Assembly (NCBI GenBank): GCA_023263235.1
Contig: JALQXE010000114.1
Span: 1 to 13,633, forward strand
Length of the DNA stretch: 13,633 bases
DNA from: Sediminibacterium sp.
Lineage (GTDB): Bacteria; Bacteroidota; Bacteroidia; Chitinophagales; Chitinophagaceae
Direction of reading: 5' to 3'
Below are positions 7,258 to 13,633 of this stretch, piece by piece (position 1 is the stretch's first letter; the number at the start of each line of letters is the position of its first letter). The position numbers and the translations under genes were made by a program. The notes under the pieces were generated by a model, which made no database searches, was not told the origin of the DNA, and worked only from the letters and a program-made list of their open reading frames with translations.

Positions 7258-8679
7258 TTATCGCTTTTTTAATTGTACCACATTTTCAATATGAAGTGTG
7301 TGGGGAAACATATCAACAGGCTGAATTTTAGTGACCTCATATTTTTCATCCAAAAGCGCCAAATCTCTAGCCTGTGTCGCAGGATTACAACTAACATATA
7401 CAATGATCGGGGCTTCCATTTCTAATAATTTACGAACCAGCTTTTCATGCATGCCCGCGCGTGGAGGATCGGTAATAATAACGTCTGGTTTTCCGTGGAC
7501 TGCAAAAAACGCATCGTCGCAAATATCAATTACGTCCCCTGCAAAAAACGCAGTGTCTTTTAACTGATTCATTTTTGCATTTTCTTTTGCATCCTCAATG
7601 GCATCAGCCACAAATTCTACACCCACAATTTTTTTAGCTTGTTTGCTGCAAAAAATACCAATACTACCAGTACCACAATATAAGTCATAAACCACTTCTT
7701 TTCCAGTGAGCACTGCAAAATCGCGTGTTACTTGGTATAACTTTTCAGCTTGATTGGAGTTGGTTTGAAAAAAAGATTTTGGACTAATTTTAAAAGCAAA
7801 GTCTTCTAACATTTCGGTAATGAATCCCTTTCCAAAAAATACTTGTGGCACTAAATCCTGCATACTATCATTGCGCTTAGTATTAATAGTATATAATAGG
7901 GTGGTGATTTGTGGAAATTGTTTCAACAATAAATTTAAAAGCGCTTCTCTTTTTTCAACATCCTCGTATCCTAATATTAAATTCACCATCCATTCTCCAC
8001 CCTTCGTATTGCGTACAAACATGTTTCGCAACCATCCTTGGTGTTGTTTAATATTATAAAAAGGCATCTGATTTTCAATCGCAAAATTAACTACTGCCTT
8101 TCTCATTAAATTGGTGGGCTCTTCTTGTAAATAACAGGTGTCAATCTCTACCACTTTTTCAAAAAAGCCTCTTGCATGAAAACCACCCGCACCCGGCGCT
8201 CTAATAGCTTCTGTTCCTGCAGCCTTCATGGCTTTAAATTCCTCAAAGGGTATAAATTTTTCAGTAGCAAAAGTATATTCTACTTTATTTCTATAGCCCT
8301 CTGTTGGCGTTGCCCCCAAAATAGGGAGAATCTCTGGCAGAGCCACTTTTGCAATTCGGGTTAAATTATCAACTACCTGTTTATGTTTATACTTTAATTG
8401 CTGCTCATATGGTAACATCTGCCATTGGCAGCCACCACAAACGCCAAAATGACTACAAAAAGGTTTTACTCTAATGTCCGAATAACTATGAAAGTGTTTT
8501 GCAAAACCTTCGGCCCAGTCGGCTTTGTTTTTTTGCAATTGAATATCTACCAGGTCACCGGGTACTGCACCTTCAACAAAAATGACTTTACCATCAACCC
8601 TTGCCAGGGATTTTCCCTCAGCTGCATAGTCCTCGATAAGGACCTTTTCTAATACGGGCTTTTGTTTAGTTTTTCTCAC
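7258..8679 (-). CDS. rlmD: RlmD/RumA-type 23S rRNA (uracil-5-)-methyltransferase
   Basis: This SAM-dependent enzyme makes 5-methyluridine in 23S rRNA (U1939 for RlmD, U747 for RlmC). From GTG 8679 it has 473 residues. A TRAM RNA-binding domain lies at about 8-62. The [4Fe-4S] cysteines are Cys75, Cys81 and Cys84 (CSHFGVCGGC), with Cys182 (IDTCYL). The FQTN segment lies near 304-307. The SAM-binding motif DLYCGTG is at 332-338 and DPPRAG at 404-409. The catalytic cysteine is Cys431 in SCNPAT, and the conserved Glu465 is in HIENV. The frame extends six codons further to a TTG at 8697, but a perfect -7 element (8685-8692) overlaps codons 2-4 of that extension, so I choose the GTG. The exact target uridine is not certain, because RlmCD-type enzymes can modify both sites. 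It leads the minus-strand block with the rhomboid genes. Confidence 0.9.
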   Translation of the reverse strand: MRKTKQKPVLEKVLIEDYAAEGKSLARVDGKVIFVEGAVPGDLVDIQLQKNKADWAEGFAKHFHSYSDIRVKPFCSHFGVCGGCQWQMLPYEQQLKYKHKQVVDNLTRIAKVALPEILPILGATPTEGYRNKVEYTFATEKFIPFEEFKAMKAAGTEAIRAPGAGGFHARGFFEKVVEIDTCYLQEEPTNLMRKAVVNFAIENQMPFYNIKQHQGWLRNMFVRNTKGGEWMVNLILGYEDVEKREALLNLLLKQFPQITTLLYTINTKRNDSMQDLVPQVFFGKGFITEMLEDFAFKISPKSFFQTNSNQAEKLYQVTRDFAVLTGKEVVYDLYCGTGSIGIFCSKQAKKIVGVEFVADAIEDAKENAKMNQLKDTAFFAGDVIDICDDAFFAVHGKPDVIITDPPRAGMHEKLVRKLLEMEAPIIVYVSCNPATQARDLALLDEKYEVTKIQPVDMFPHTLHIENVVQLKKR

Positions 8680-8684
8680 AGGGG

Positions 8685-8692
8685 CAAAGGTA
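8685..8692 (-). promoter_or_regulatory. -7 element (TACCTTTG) of the methyltransferase/rhomboid block
   Basis: An exact TAnnTTTG match on the minus strand ends 5 bases before the GTG at 8679. It implies a very short or absent leader and decides the start-codon choice for the rRNA methyltransferase. The upstream TTTA is a weak -33 candidate. Confidence 0.5.
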
Positions 8693-8750
8693 CTCAACCC
8701 AACTTATATTTAAAGTAAATGGCAGTATAATTTAACTTGTGGAATTAATT

Positions 8751-8758
8751 TATATTTT
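8751..8758 (+). promoter_or_regulatory. Weak -7-like element (TATATTTT) before the TlpA-like gene
   Basis: This matches TAnnTTTG except for the last base and lies 6 bases before the ATG at 8765, the same close placement seen at the other promoters here. The region is very AT-rich, so the match could be chance. Confidence 0.3.
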
Positions 8759-8764
8759 TACAAC

Positions 8765-10219
8765 ATGAGAAAAATATTGATAGCTGCATTATTCGTCCCC
8801 CTTATTTCTATAGCACAAACTAAAAAAACCAACGGGGTTACAAGCCCGTTAGGAAGATCCATTCAAATTAGCTTAAAACCCTATCCAAAGGATACAAAAA
8901 TATACATAGGTACCAATTATGGGAATAGTAAGGTATTGGCAGATTCATGTGTGTTAAATGAAAAAAGCGAGGGTGTGTTTAAGGCGAAAGAAAAATTAAC
9001 ACCTGGTATTTATTTTGTCATTTCTCCCAAAATGAGCATTTTATTTGATTTCTTAGTTGACGACGTTCAACAGTTTAAAATAAGTGCAGATACCAATGAT
9101 TTAAAAAATGTAGCTATCACAGGTTCCAAAGAGAATGACATGTTTAAGAGTTATTCTCAAGGAATCAATAATATGTTTGTTGAATTAAATGAAATAGAAC
9201 AAAATTTTAAAGCGTCAAAAACAGCTAAGGATTCTAGCTTTTATAAAGAATCCTACATTGCCAAAGACAAGGCCATAAAACAAAAAAGGCGCAATTTTAT
9301 TGCAGAAAATCCGGGATCAATGATGAGTTTTTTATTAAACACCATGGAAGTTCCCGAAGCACCTAGCATTCCCATTGTGAATGGAAAAGCGGATTCATTA
9401 TATCCATATCGTTATGTAAAAGATCATTATTGGGATAATGTTGTTTTTAATGACAATCGTTTATTAAGAACTCCTTTTTTTGAAAATAAATTAGATGAAT
9501 ATTTTAGAAATTATGTTTCAAGAGAACCAGACTCTATAATTAATGAAATACAATACATGTTAACGGTAGCAAAAACAGGAAAAGAAATTTATCCTTTTTT
9601 ACTTTTTAAGTTTACCAATAAATATATTAGTCCGGAGTTTATGGGACAGGACAAAGTGTTTGTACATATTTATCAAAACTTTTTTGCAAAGGGAGATACT
9701 GTATTGTTAAGTGATGCTTCTAAAAAATCACTCAAAGAGCGCGCGTACAGTTTAATGGCCAATCAATTGGGTTTACCAGCACCAATATTGGTTTTAAATG
9801 ATGTTAATGAAAAACGTTTTTCTTTACACAACACAAAAGCAACTTTTACTTTTATCGCATTTTGGGATCCCACTTGCAGCCATTGTAAAGTTGAAATTCC
9901 TAAGTTAGATTCAATGTATAAAGCAAGTTGGATAAAGCATGATGTAAAATTAATTGCAGTAAATACCAATACCAAAGAAATGGCTGCTTGGAAAACCTTT
10001 ATAAAAGAACAACATTTGGATGCTTGGATTAACGCTTATCAAACTGAAGAAGATTTAAATAAAGAAATATCCGAAGGTAAGCCAACCACTATTAGACAGC
10101 TTTATGATGTATATAAAACACCAACATTTTATTTATTAGACAAGGATAAAAAAATTGTTGCGAAAAATTTATCAATTGAACAGTTTAATGATTTTATACA
10201 AGCAACACTCAAAAAATAA
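8765..10219 (+). CDS. Exported thiol:disulfide oxidoreductase-like protein with C-terminal TlpA/thioredoxin domain
   Basis: This is a 484-residue protein exported through a short Sec signal (1-17, hydrophobic core ILIAALFVPLISIA, with a likely signal peptidase I cut after Ala17 and Gln18 as the first mature residue). No lipobox cysteine is present. The N-terminal part (about 30-120) is a beta-rich region like the DUF4369 domain found in Bacteroidota TlpA proteins. A helical middle (about 125-330) resembles the DUF5106 region. The C-terminal thioredoxin fold (about 340-484) carries the redox pair Cys371-Cys374 in the CSHC motif after FWDPT, and the cis-proline Pro453 in KTPTFY. Domain names are from memory. 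The family acts in the periplasm on thiols or haem/copper proteins, and the specific partner is unknown. It stands alone, divergent from the methyltransferase, and ends at a strong terminator. Confidence 0.85.
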   Translation: MRKILIAALFVPLISIAQTKKTNGVTSPLGRSIQISLKPYPKDTKIYIGTNYGNSKVLADSCVLNEKSEGVFKAKEKLTPGIYFVISPKMSILFDFLVDDVQQFKISADTNDLKNVAITGSKENDMFKSYSQGINNMFVELNEIEQNFKASKTAKDSSFYKESYIAKDKAIKQKRRNFIAENPGSMMSFLLNTMEVPEAPSIPIVNGKADSLYPYRYVKDHYWDNVVFNDNRLLRTPFFENKLDEYFRNYVSREPDSIINEIQYMLTVAKTGKEIYPFLLFKFTNKYISPEFMGQDKVFVHIYQNFFAKGDTVLLSDASKKSLKERAYSLMANQLGLPAPILVLNDVNEKRFSLHNTKATFTFIAFWDPTCSHCKVEIPKLDSMYKASWIKHDVKLIAVNTNTKEMAAWKTFIKEQHLDAWINAYQTEEDLNKEISEGKPTTIRQLYDVYKTPTFYLLDKDKKIVAKNLSIEQFNDFIQATLKK

Positions 10220-10232
10220 TATTATATCAAAT

Positions 10233-10262
10233 AAAAAAGGAGTCTTTTAAGACTCCTTTTTT
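10233..10262. terminator. Bidirectional intrinsic terminator between the TlpA-like gene and metF
   Basis: This is a perfect 30-base inverted repeat centred between 10247 and 10248. The GGAGTCT/AGACTCC stem has a TTTA loop, flanked by six A's on the left and six T's on the right. It has the hairpin plus T run on both strands, as expected between convergent genes. It lies 13 bp after the TlpA-like stop and 22 bp from the metF stop. Confidence 0.92.
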
Positions 10263-10284
10263 ATGATAATTTTTAGGGTTTACA

Positions 10285-11238
10285 TTAAAACACTGCGGCC
10301 ACAACATCCTTTACCACTTTTGGTTTTCCTAAAGTATAATAGTGTAAAACGGGTACACCGGCTGCTTTTAACTCCTTGCTTTGTTGTATTAACCACTCCG
10401 TACCCACTTGCTCACATGCTTCGTCAGTAGTAGCTGCTTGCATTGCATTTCTTAAATCGGCAGGAATATCTACATAAAAAATATTTGGCAAAACAGTGAG
10501 TTGTTTTTTATTGGTGATGGGTTTTAAACCTGGTATAATTGGAACGTTAATTCCTATGCTTCTACAAGCTTCTACATATTCAAAATATTTTTTGTTGTCA
10601 AAAAACATTTGCGTCATTATGTATTGCGCGCCTGCATCTACCTTGTCTTTCGCTATTTGTAAATCAAATTCCATGCTAGGTGCTTCAAAATGTTTTTCTG
10701 GATAACCCGACACCCCCATACAAAAATTGGTCTTGCTCCCATTCACGATTTCTTTATCTAGGTAGTCACCATTGTTCATATTAACCACCTGTCTCAACAA
10801 ATCAATTGCTTGTTGATTGCCATTGGGTTCGGGAACAAAAGTTTTTTGTCCTTTTTCTGCATCACCTCTTAACACCAACACGTTATCGATGCCCAAAAAT
10901 TGTAAGTCAATTAATGCATCCTCTGTTTCTCTTTTGGAAAATCCCCCACAAATAATATGTGGAACCGCGTCTACATTATAATGATTCATAATGGCTGCAC
11001 AAATGCCCACCGTTCCTGGACGCTTTCTAACGTCAACTTTTTCTTCAACCCCAGCCTCATTTTTACGCACAATCGTTTCACTTCGGTGATAGGTTACGTT
11101 AATCCAAGAAGGTTTGAACTCCATTAATGGGTCAAGGTGATCATATATATAGGAAATGGTCTTTCCTTTTAAGGGTGGTAATACCTCAAAGGATACCAAT
11201 GTGTCTTTTGCTTTTGCCAAATGTTCGGTAACGTGCAT
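10285..11238 (-). CDS. metF: 5,10-methylenetetrahydrofolate reductase
   Basis: MetF is an FAD enzyme that reduces 5,10-methylene-THF to 5-methyl-THF with NAD(P)H, supplying the methyl group for methionine synthesis in the cytosol. The 317-residue TIM-barrel protein has the usual bacterial length and no regulatory extension. Glu18 in SFEVLPP matches the catalytic Glu28 of E. coli, in a sequence that diverges from the common FEFFPP. Asp126 in VLRGDAEKG matches the flavin-tuning Asp120. The TQMFFDN segment (209-215) and PGLKPI (236-241) are also typical. The ATG at 11238 fits, since only 17 residues precede the active-site glutamate. The leader predicted from the -7 element at 11275 is only about 30 bases, too short for a SAM riboswitch. 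Confidence 0.95.
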   Translation of the reverse strand: MHVTEHLAKAKDTLVSFEVLPPLKGKTISYIYDHLDPLMEFKPSWINVTYHRSETIVRKNEAGVEEKVDVRKRPGTVGICAAIMNHYNVDAVPHIICGGFSKRETEDALIDLQFLGIDNVLVLRGDAEKGQKTFVPEPNGNQQAIDLLRQVVNMNNGDYLDKEIVNGSKTNFCMGVSGYPEKHFEAPSMEFDLQIAKDKVDAGAQYIMTQMFFDNKKYFEYVEACRSIGINVPIIPGLKPITNKKQLTVLPNIFYVDIPADLRNAMQAATTDEACEQVGTEWLIQQSKELKAAGVPVLHYYTLGKPKVVKDVVAAVF

Positions 11239-11274
11239 AATCTTAGTTTTCTCTTAGCCAAATTAAATAGGTGG

Positions 11275-11282
11275 CAAAAATA
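11275..11282 (-). promoter_or_regulatory. -7 element (TATTTTTG) of metF
   Basis: An exact TAnnTTTG match on the minus strand, 36 bases before the metF ATG, implies transcription starting near 11268. It is back-to-back with the lptB element at 11326 in the 109-bp divergent spacer. Confidence 0.5.
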
Positions 11283-11325
11283 CTTAATATTAGTAAGTGA
11301 TGGATGCTAAAGATAGATTTACCCT

Positions 11326-11333
11326 TATTTTTG
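11326..11333 (+). promoter_or_regulatory. -7 element (TATTTTTG) of lptB and probably the GH3 gene
   Basis: An exact TAnnTTTG match on the plus strand ends 14 bases before the GTG at 11348, implying a leader of about 8 bases. It supports the GTG as the real start. No -33 TTG is evident. Confidence 0.5.
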
Positions 11334-11347
11334 TATAAATATACACT

Positions 11348-12112
11348 GTGATACTTGCTATACATACCGATAAGCTTATTAAGCAATATAAGAACCGACG
11401 CGTTGTGGATCAGGTGAGCATTTCGGTGAAACAAGGTGAAATTGTAGGATTATTAGGACCCAATGGAGCCGGCAAAACAACTACTTTTTATATGGTAGTG
11501 GGTTTAATTGCGCCTGATGAGGGCCGCGTGTTTTTAAATGATGAAGACATTACAAAATTACCTATGTACAAGAGGGCTCAAATGGGCTTAGGCTATTTAC
11601 CTCAAGAAGCAAGTGTCTTTAGAAAATTATCAGTTGCCGATAATATCATGGCAGTTTTAGAAATGACCAAACTAACAAAAGGGGAAAGAGCATACAAACT
11701 AGAATCTCTTTTAGATGAATTTAATTTACACCATGTAAGAAACAATAATGGCGATAGTCTAAGCGGCGGAGAACGTCGTCGTACCGAAATTGCGCGCGCC
11801 TTGGCAGTGGATCCCAAGTTTATTTTATTAGACGAACCCTTTGCTGGCGTGGATCCTATCGCAGTTGAAGATATTCAATCTGTAGTAGCTCGACTTAAAT
11901 TAAAAAACATTGGAATTTTAATTACCGATCATAACGTAAACGAAACACTATCTATTTGTGACCGTGCTTATTTATTAATTGAAGGTAAAATTTTTAAACA
12001 TGGAACGGCCGAAGAGCTTGCCGAAGACGAACAAGTAAGAAGATTATACCTGGGAACAAATTTTGAATTAAAGCGTAAGGATTGGATTATTGAAATGGGT
12101 CAAAAAGGCTAA
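11348..12112 (+). CDS. lptB: Lipopolysaccharide export ABC transporter ATP-binding protein LptB
   Basis: LptB is the cytoplasmic ATPase that, with LptFG, extracts LPS from the inner membrane and pushes it along the Lpt bridge to the outer membrane. The 254-residue protein has every ABC motif: Walker [10 protein letters not shown] (37-45), the Q-loop at Gln86 in YLPQEASVF, the signature LSGGERRR (138-145), Walker B FILLDEP (158-164) and the H-loop His195 in ITDHNV. The QEASVFR stretch after the Q-loop and the FAGVDP segment after Walker B are characteristic of LptB among ABC ATPases. The start is a GTG, supported by the promoter element at 11326. About 15 residues follow the YLG segment near the C terminus. 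The partner genes lptF/lptG and lptA/lptC are not in the window. The GH3 gene begins 36 bp downstream. Confidence 0.95.
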   Translation: MILAIHTDKLIKQYKNRRVVDQVSISVKQGEIVGLLGPNGAGKTTTFYMVVGLIAPDEGRVFLNDEDITKLPMYKRAQMGLGYLPQEASVFRKLSVADNIMAVLEMTKLTKGERAYKLESLLDEFNLHHVRNNNGDSLSGGERRRTEIARALAVDPKFILLDEPFAGVDPIAVEDIQSVVARLKLKNIGILITDHNVNETLSICDRAYLLIEGKIFKHGTAEELAEDEQVRRLYLGTNFELKRKDWIIEMGQKG

Positions 12113-12148
12113 TTTATTTAGCTGCTTGGCGTATATTGTGTAACGCCT

Positions 12149-13633
12149 ATGAAAATATTTAGCCCTGCACTTTCTAGACTAGCACGCTTACGTTACTGGC
12201 GTATTGAGCATTGGGAACAAAATCCCGTTAGTGCCCAACGCGAAGTATTGCAGGATCTTATTACCCATGGTCAATACACCCAATTTGGGAGACAGTATCA
12301 GTTTGCCGAAATTTTTAATATTAGAAAATTTAAAGAAAGGGTTCCTATTCATGAATACGAGGATCTTAAACCCTATATCGATAAAATACTAGCAGGAGAG
12401 GAATCTGTTTTATGGAATACGCCTGTTGAATGGTTTGCAAAAAGTAGTGGCACCACCAACGATAAGAGCAAGTTTATTCCTTTGACCACAGAAAGTATTG
12501 AAGAAAATCATTTTCATGGATCCAAGGATGTGCTTACTATATATTATAATGCATTGCCAGAAAGTGATTTATTAACAGGTAAGGGTTTGGTTATTGGGGG
12601 CTCGCATCAAGTACATCCATTAAAAGATAATTTTAAATATGGTGACCTTAGTGCAGTTTTATTACAAAACTCTCCTTTTTGGTCCACCTTTATAAGAACA
12701 CCTGAGCTTTCCATAGCGCTGATGGATGAATGGGAAACAAAAATTGAAAGCCTAGCACAAAGTACTATCAATGAAGACGTAACTTCTATTTCCGGCGTAC
12801 CTACTTGGACCATGGTGTTGTTAAAAAGAATTTTAGAGATTTCGGGAAAGCAAAATATTAAAGAAGTTTGGCCCAATTTTGAATTATACATTCATGGTGG
12901 TGTTTCGTTTACACCGTATAAAAACGAATTTAATAAGTTGATTGGGCCGGGTTGTAATTACCTCGAAATTTATAATGCTAGTGAAGGATTTTTTGCAGCG
13001 CAGGACAGGGTGAAGGAAGAGGGTATGTTGCTTTTTTTAGAACACGGCATATTTTATGAATTCATGCCTATTGAAGAATATGGAAAAGAGAATCCAACAA
13101 CCATTGGATTAAATAAAGTAGAGTTGGGAAAGAATTACGCCATTGTAATTAGCACAAATGGTGGGTTGTGGAGGTACTTAGTGGGTGATACCATTCAGTT
13201 TACTACGCTTTCTCCTTTTAGAATTAAAGTATCTGGAAGACTAAAGCAATATATTAATGCATTTGGTGAAGAGGTGATTGCTGACAATACCGATAAAGCA
13301 ATTAGTGAAGCTTGTGCAACTTTTGGGCTAAGCTTAATTGATTATACTGCAGCTCCGGTTTATATGTCAGATAAAAGTTCAGGAGCACATGAATGGTTAA
13401 TTGAATTTGAAAAACCACCTGCAGATATAAATGCTTTCACTATTTGTTTAGATAAAAATTTGCAATCCTTGAATAGTGATTACGAGGCCAAGCGACACAA
13501 GGATATTGCATTAGGTTTGCCCAAAATCACTGCTGCAAAAAAAGGATGTTTTCAAAAATGGTTAAAACAAAAAGGGAAATTAGGAGGACAACATAAAGTA
13601 CCCCGGCTATCGAATGAAAGAAAATTTATTGAA
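12149..13633 (+). CDS. GH3-family acyl-adenylating enzyme, C terminus cut by window edge
   Basis: This is an open frame of 495 codons from ATG 12149 to the right edge with no stop. Family members are about 500 residues, so only a short C-terminal piece is missing. GH3 proteins belong to the adenylate-forming superfamily. Plant members activate indole-3-acetate, jasmonate or benzoates with ATP and join them to amino acids, while the substrate of bacterial members is generally unknown. The three ATP/AMP-binding motifs are present: SSGTTNDKSKFIP (99-111), the YNASEG segment (275-280) and YLVGD (343-347, within GLWRYLVGDTIQF). The GRLKQYINAFGEEV stretch (363-376) marks the hinge to the C-terminal domain. 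No signal or membrane segment is seen, so it should be cytosolic. It lies 36 bp after lptB, with only a poor -7 match (TATATTGTG near 12132), so co-transcription with lptB is likely. Confidence 0.88.
   Translation, partial: MKIFSPALSRLARLRYWRIEHWEQNPVSAQREVLQDLITHGQYTQFGRQYQFAEIFNIRKFKERVPIHEYEDLKPYIDKILAGEESVLWNTPVEWFAKSSGTTNDKSKFIPLTTESIEENHFHGSKDVLTIYYNALPESDLLTGKGLVIGGSHQVHPLKDNFKYGDLSAVLLQNSPFWSTFIRTPELSIALMDEWETKIESLAQSTINEDVTSISGVPTWTMVLLKRILEISGKQNIKEVWPNFELYIHGGVSFTPYKNEFNKLIGPGCNYLEIYNASEGFFAAQDRVKEEGMLLFLEHGIFYEFMPIEEYGKENPTTIGLNKVELGKNYAIVISTNGGLWRYLVGDTIQFTTLSPFRIKVSGRLKQYINAFGEEVIADNTDKAISEACATFGLSLIDYTAAPVYMSDKSSGAHEWLIEFEKPPADINAFTICLDKNLQSLNSDYEAKRHKDIALGLPKITAAKKGCFQKWLKQKGKLGGQHKVPRLSNERKFIE

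Noticed and set aside
11239..11274. Possible SAM riboswitch upstream of metF
   Set aside because: The predicted leader is only about 30 bases and contains no paired elements of a SAM aptamer.
11243..11434. 63-codon minus-strand frame across the metF/lptB spacer
   Set aside because: It overlaps the lptB start and both promoter elements, and its translation resembles no protein family.
12204..12891. Small open frames at 12204-12392 (+) and 12607-12891 (-)
   Set aside because: Both lie inside the GH3 coding frame, which is open from 12149 to the window edge and matches a known family along its length. They are shadows.
1..13633. Mobile elements, CRISPR arrays, toxin-antitoxin or defence loci, tRNA or rRNA genes
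   Set aside because: No transposase, integrase, regular spaced repeats, cloverleaf-like sequence or defence-type protein was seen. All long frames belong to core or envelope families.

Overview
The window looks like ordinary core chromosome from a low-GC member of the Bacteroidota, probably near Chitinophagaceae. The reasons are protein-level resemblance to that group, the absence of strong Shine-Dalgarno sequences, and repeated matches to the Bacteroidota -7 promoter element TAnnTTTG just upstream of the genes. The family placement is inference from recalled homologues; no search was run. I see no phage, transposon, CRISPR, tRNA or rRNA signal, and no composition break.

Layout. Bases 1-155 are a non-coding leader with an inverted repeat, an A7T7 tract and a promoter element. 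They are followed by an LpxD-type acyltransferase gene (+). A minus-strand pair follows: a SCO1/SenC copper-chaperone-like gene, then an extended-SDR NAD(P)-dependent gene 6 bp downstream. Divergent from the SCO gene is a small MerC-domain membrane protein (+) with a His/Cys-rich tail. Next comes a long minus-strand block, read from high to low coordinates: an RlmD/TrmA-type rRNA uracil methyltransferase, an active rhomboid protease, a second rhomboid-fold protein that has lost the catalytic residues, a membrane-anchored endonuclease/exonuclease/phosphatase (EEP) protein, and cysteinyl-tRNA synthetase. The synthetase has its own promoter element. Divergent from the methyltransferase is an exported protein with a C-terminal thioredoxin/TlpA domain (+). 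It ends at a strong bidirectional terminator facing metF (-). Divergent from metF is lptB (+), followed 36 bp later by a GH3-family adenylating-enzyme gene that runs off the right edge. The GH3 gene is almost complete (495 codons visible).

How the genes relate. Two genes belong to outer-membrane lipopolysaccharide biology (lpxD-like, lptB). Two or three concern copper/thiol chemistry at the envelope (SCO, MerC-like, TlpA-like). The rhomboid/pseudo-rhomboid/EEP genes are tightly spaced (18 bp gap, then a stop/start overlap) and are very likely co-transcribed. The rest is housekeeping (CysS, MetF, RlmD-type).

I found no clear new multi-gene system. The best items for a second look are the GH3 enzyme next to lptB, the rhomboid/pseudo-rhomboid/EEP cluster, the LpxD paralogue lacking one of the two conserved histidines, the MerC-like protein with a metal-binding tail opposite SCO, and several -7 elements so close to start codons that the mRNAs may be nearly leaderless.
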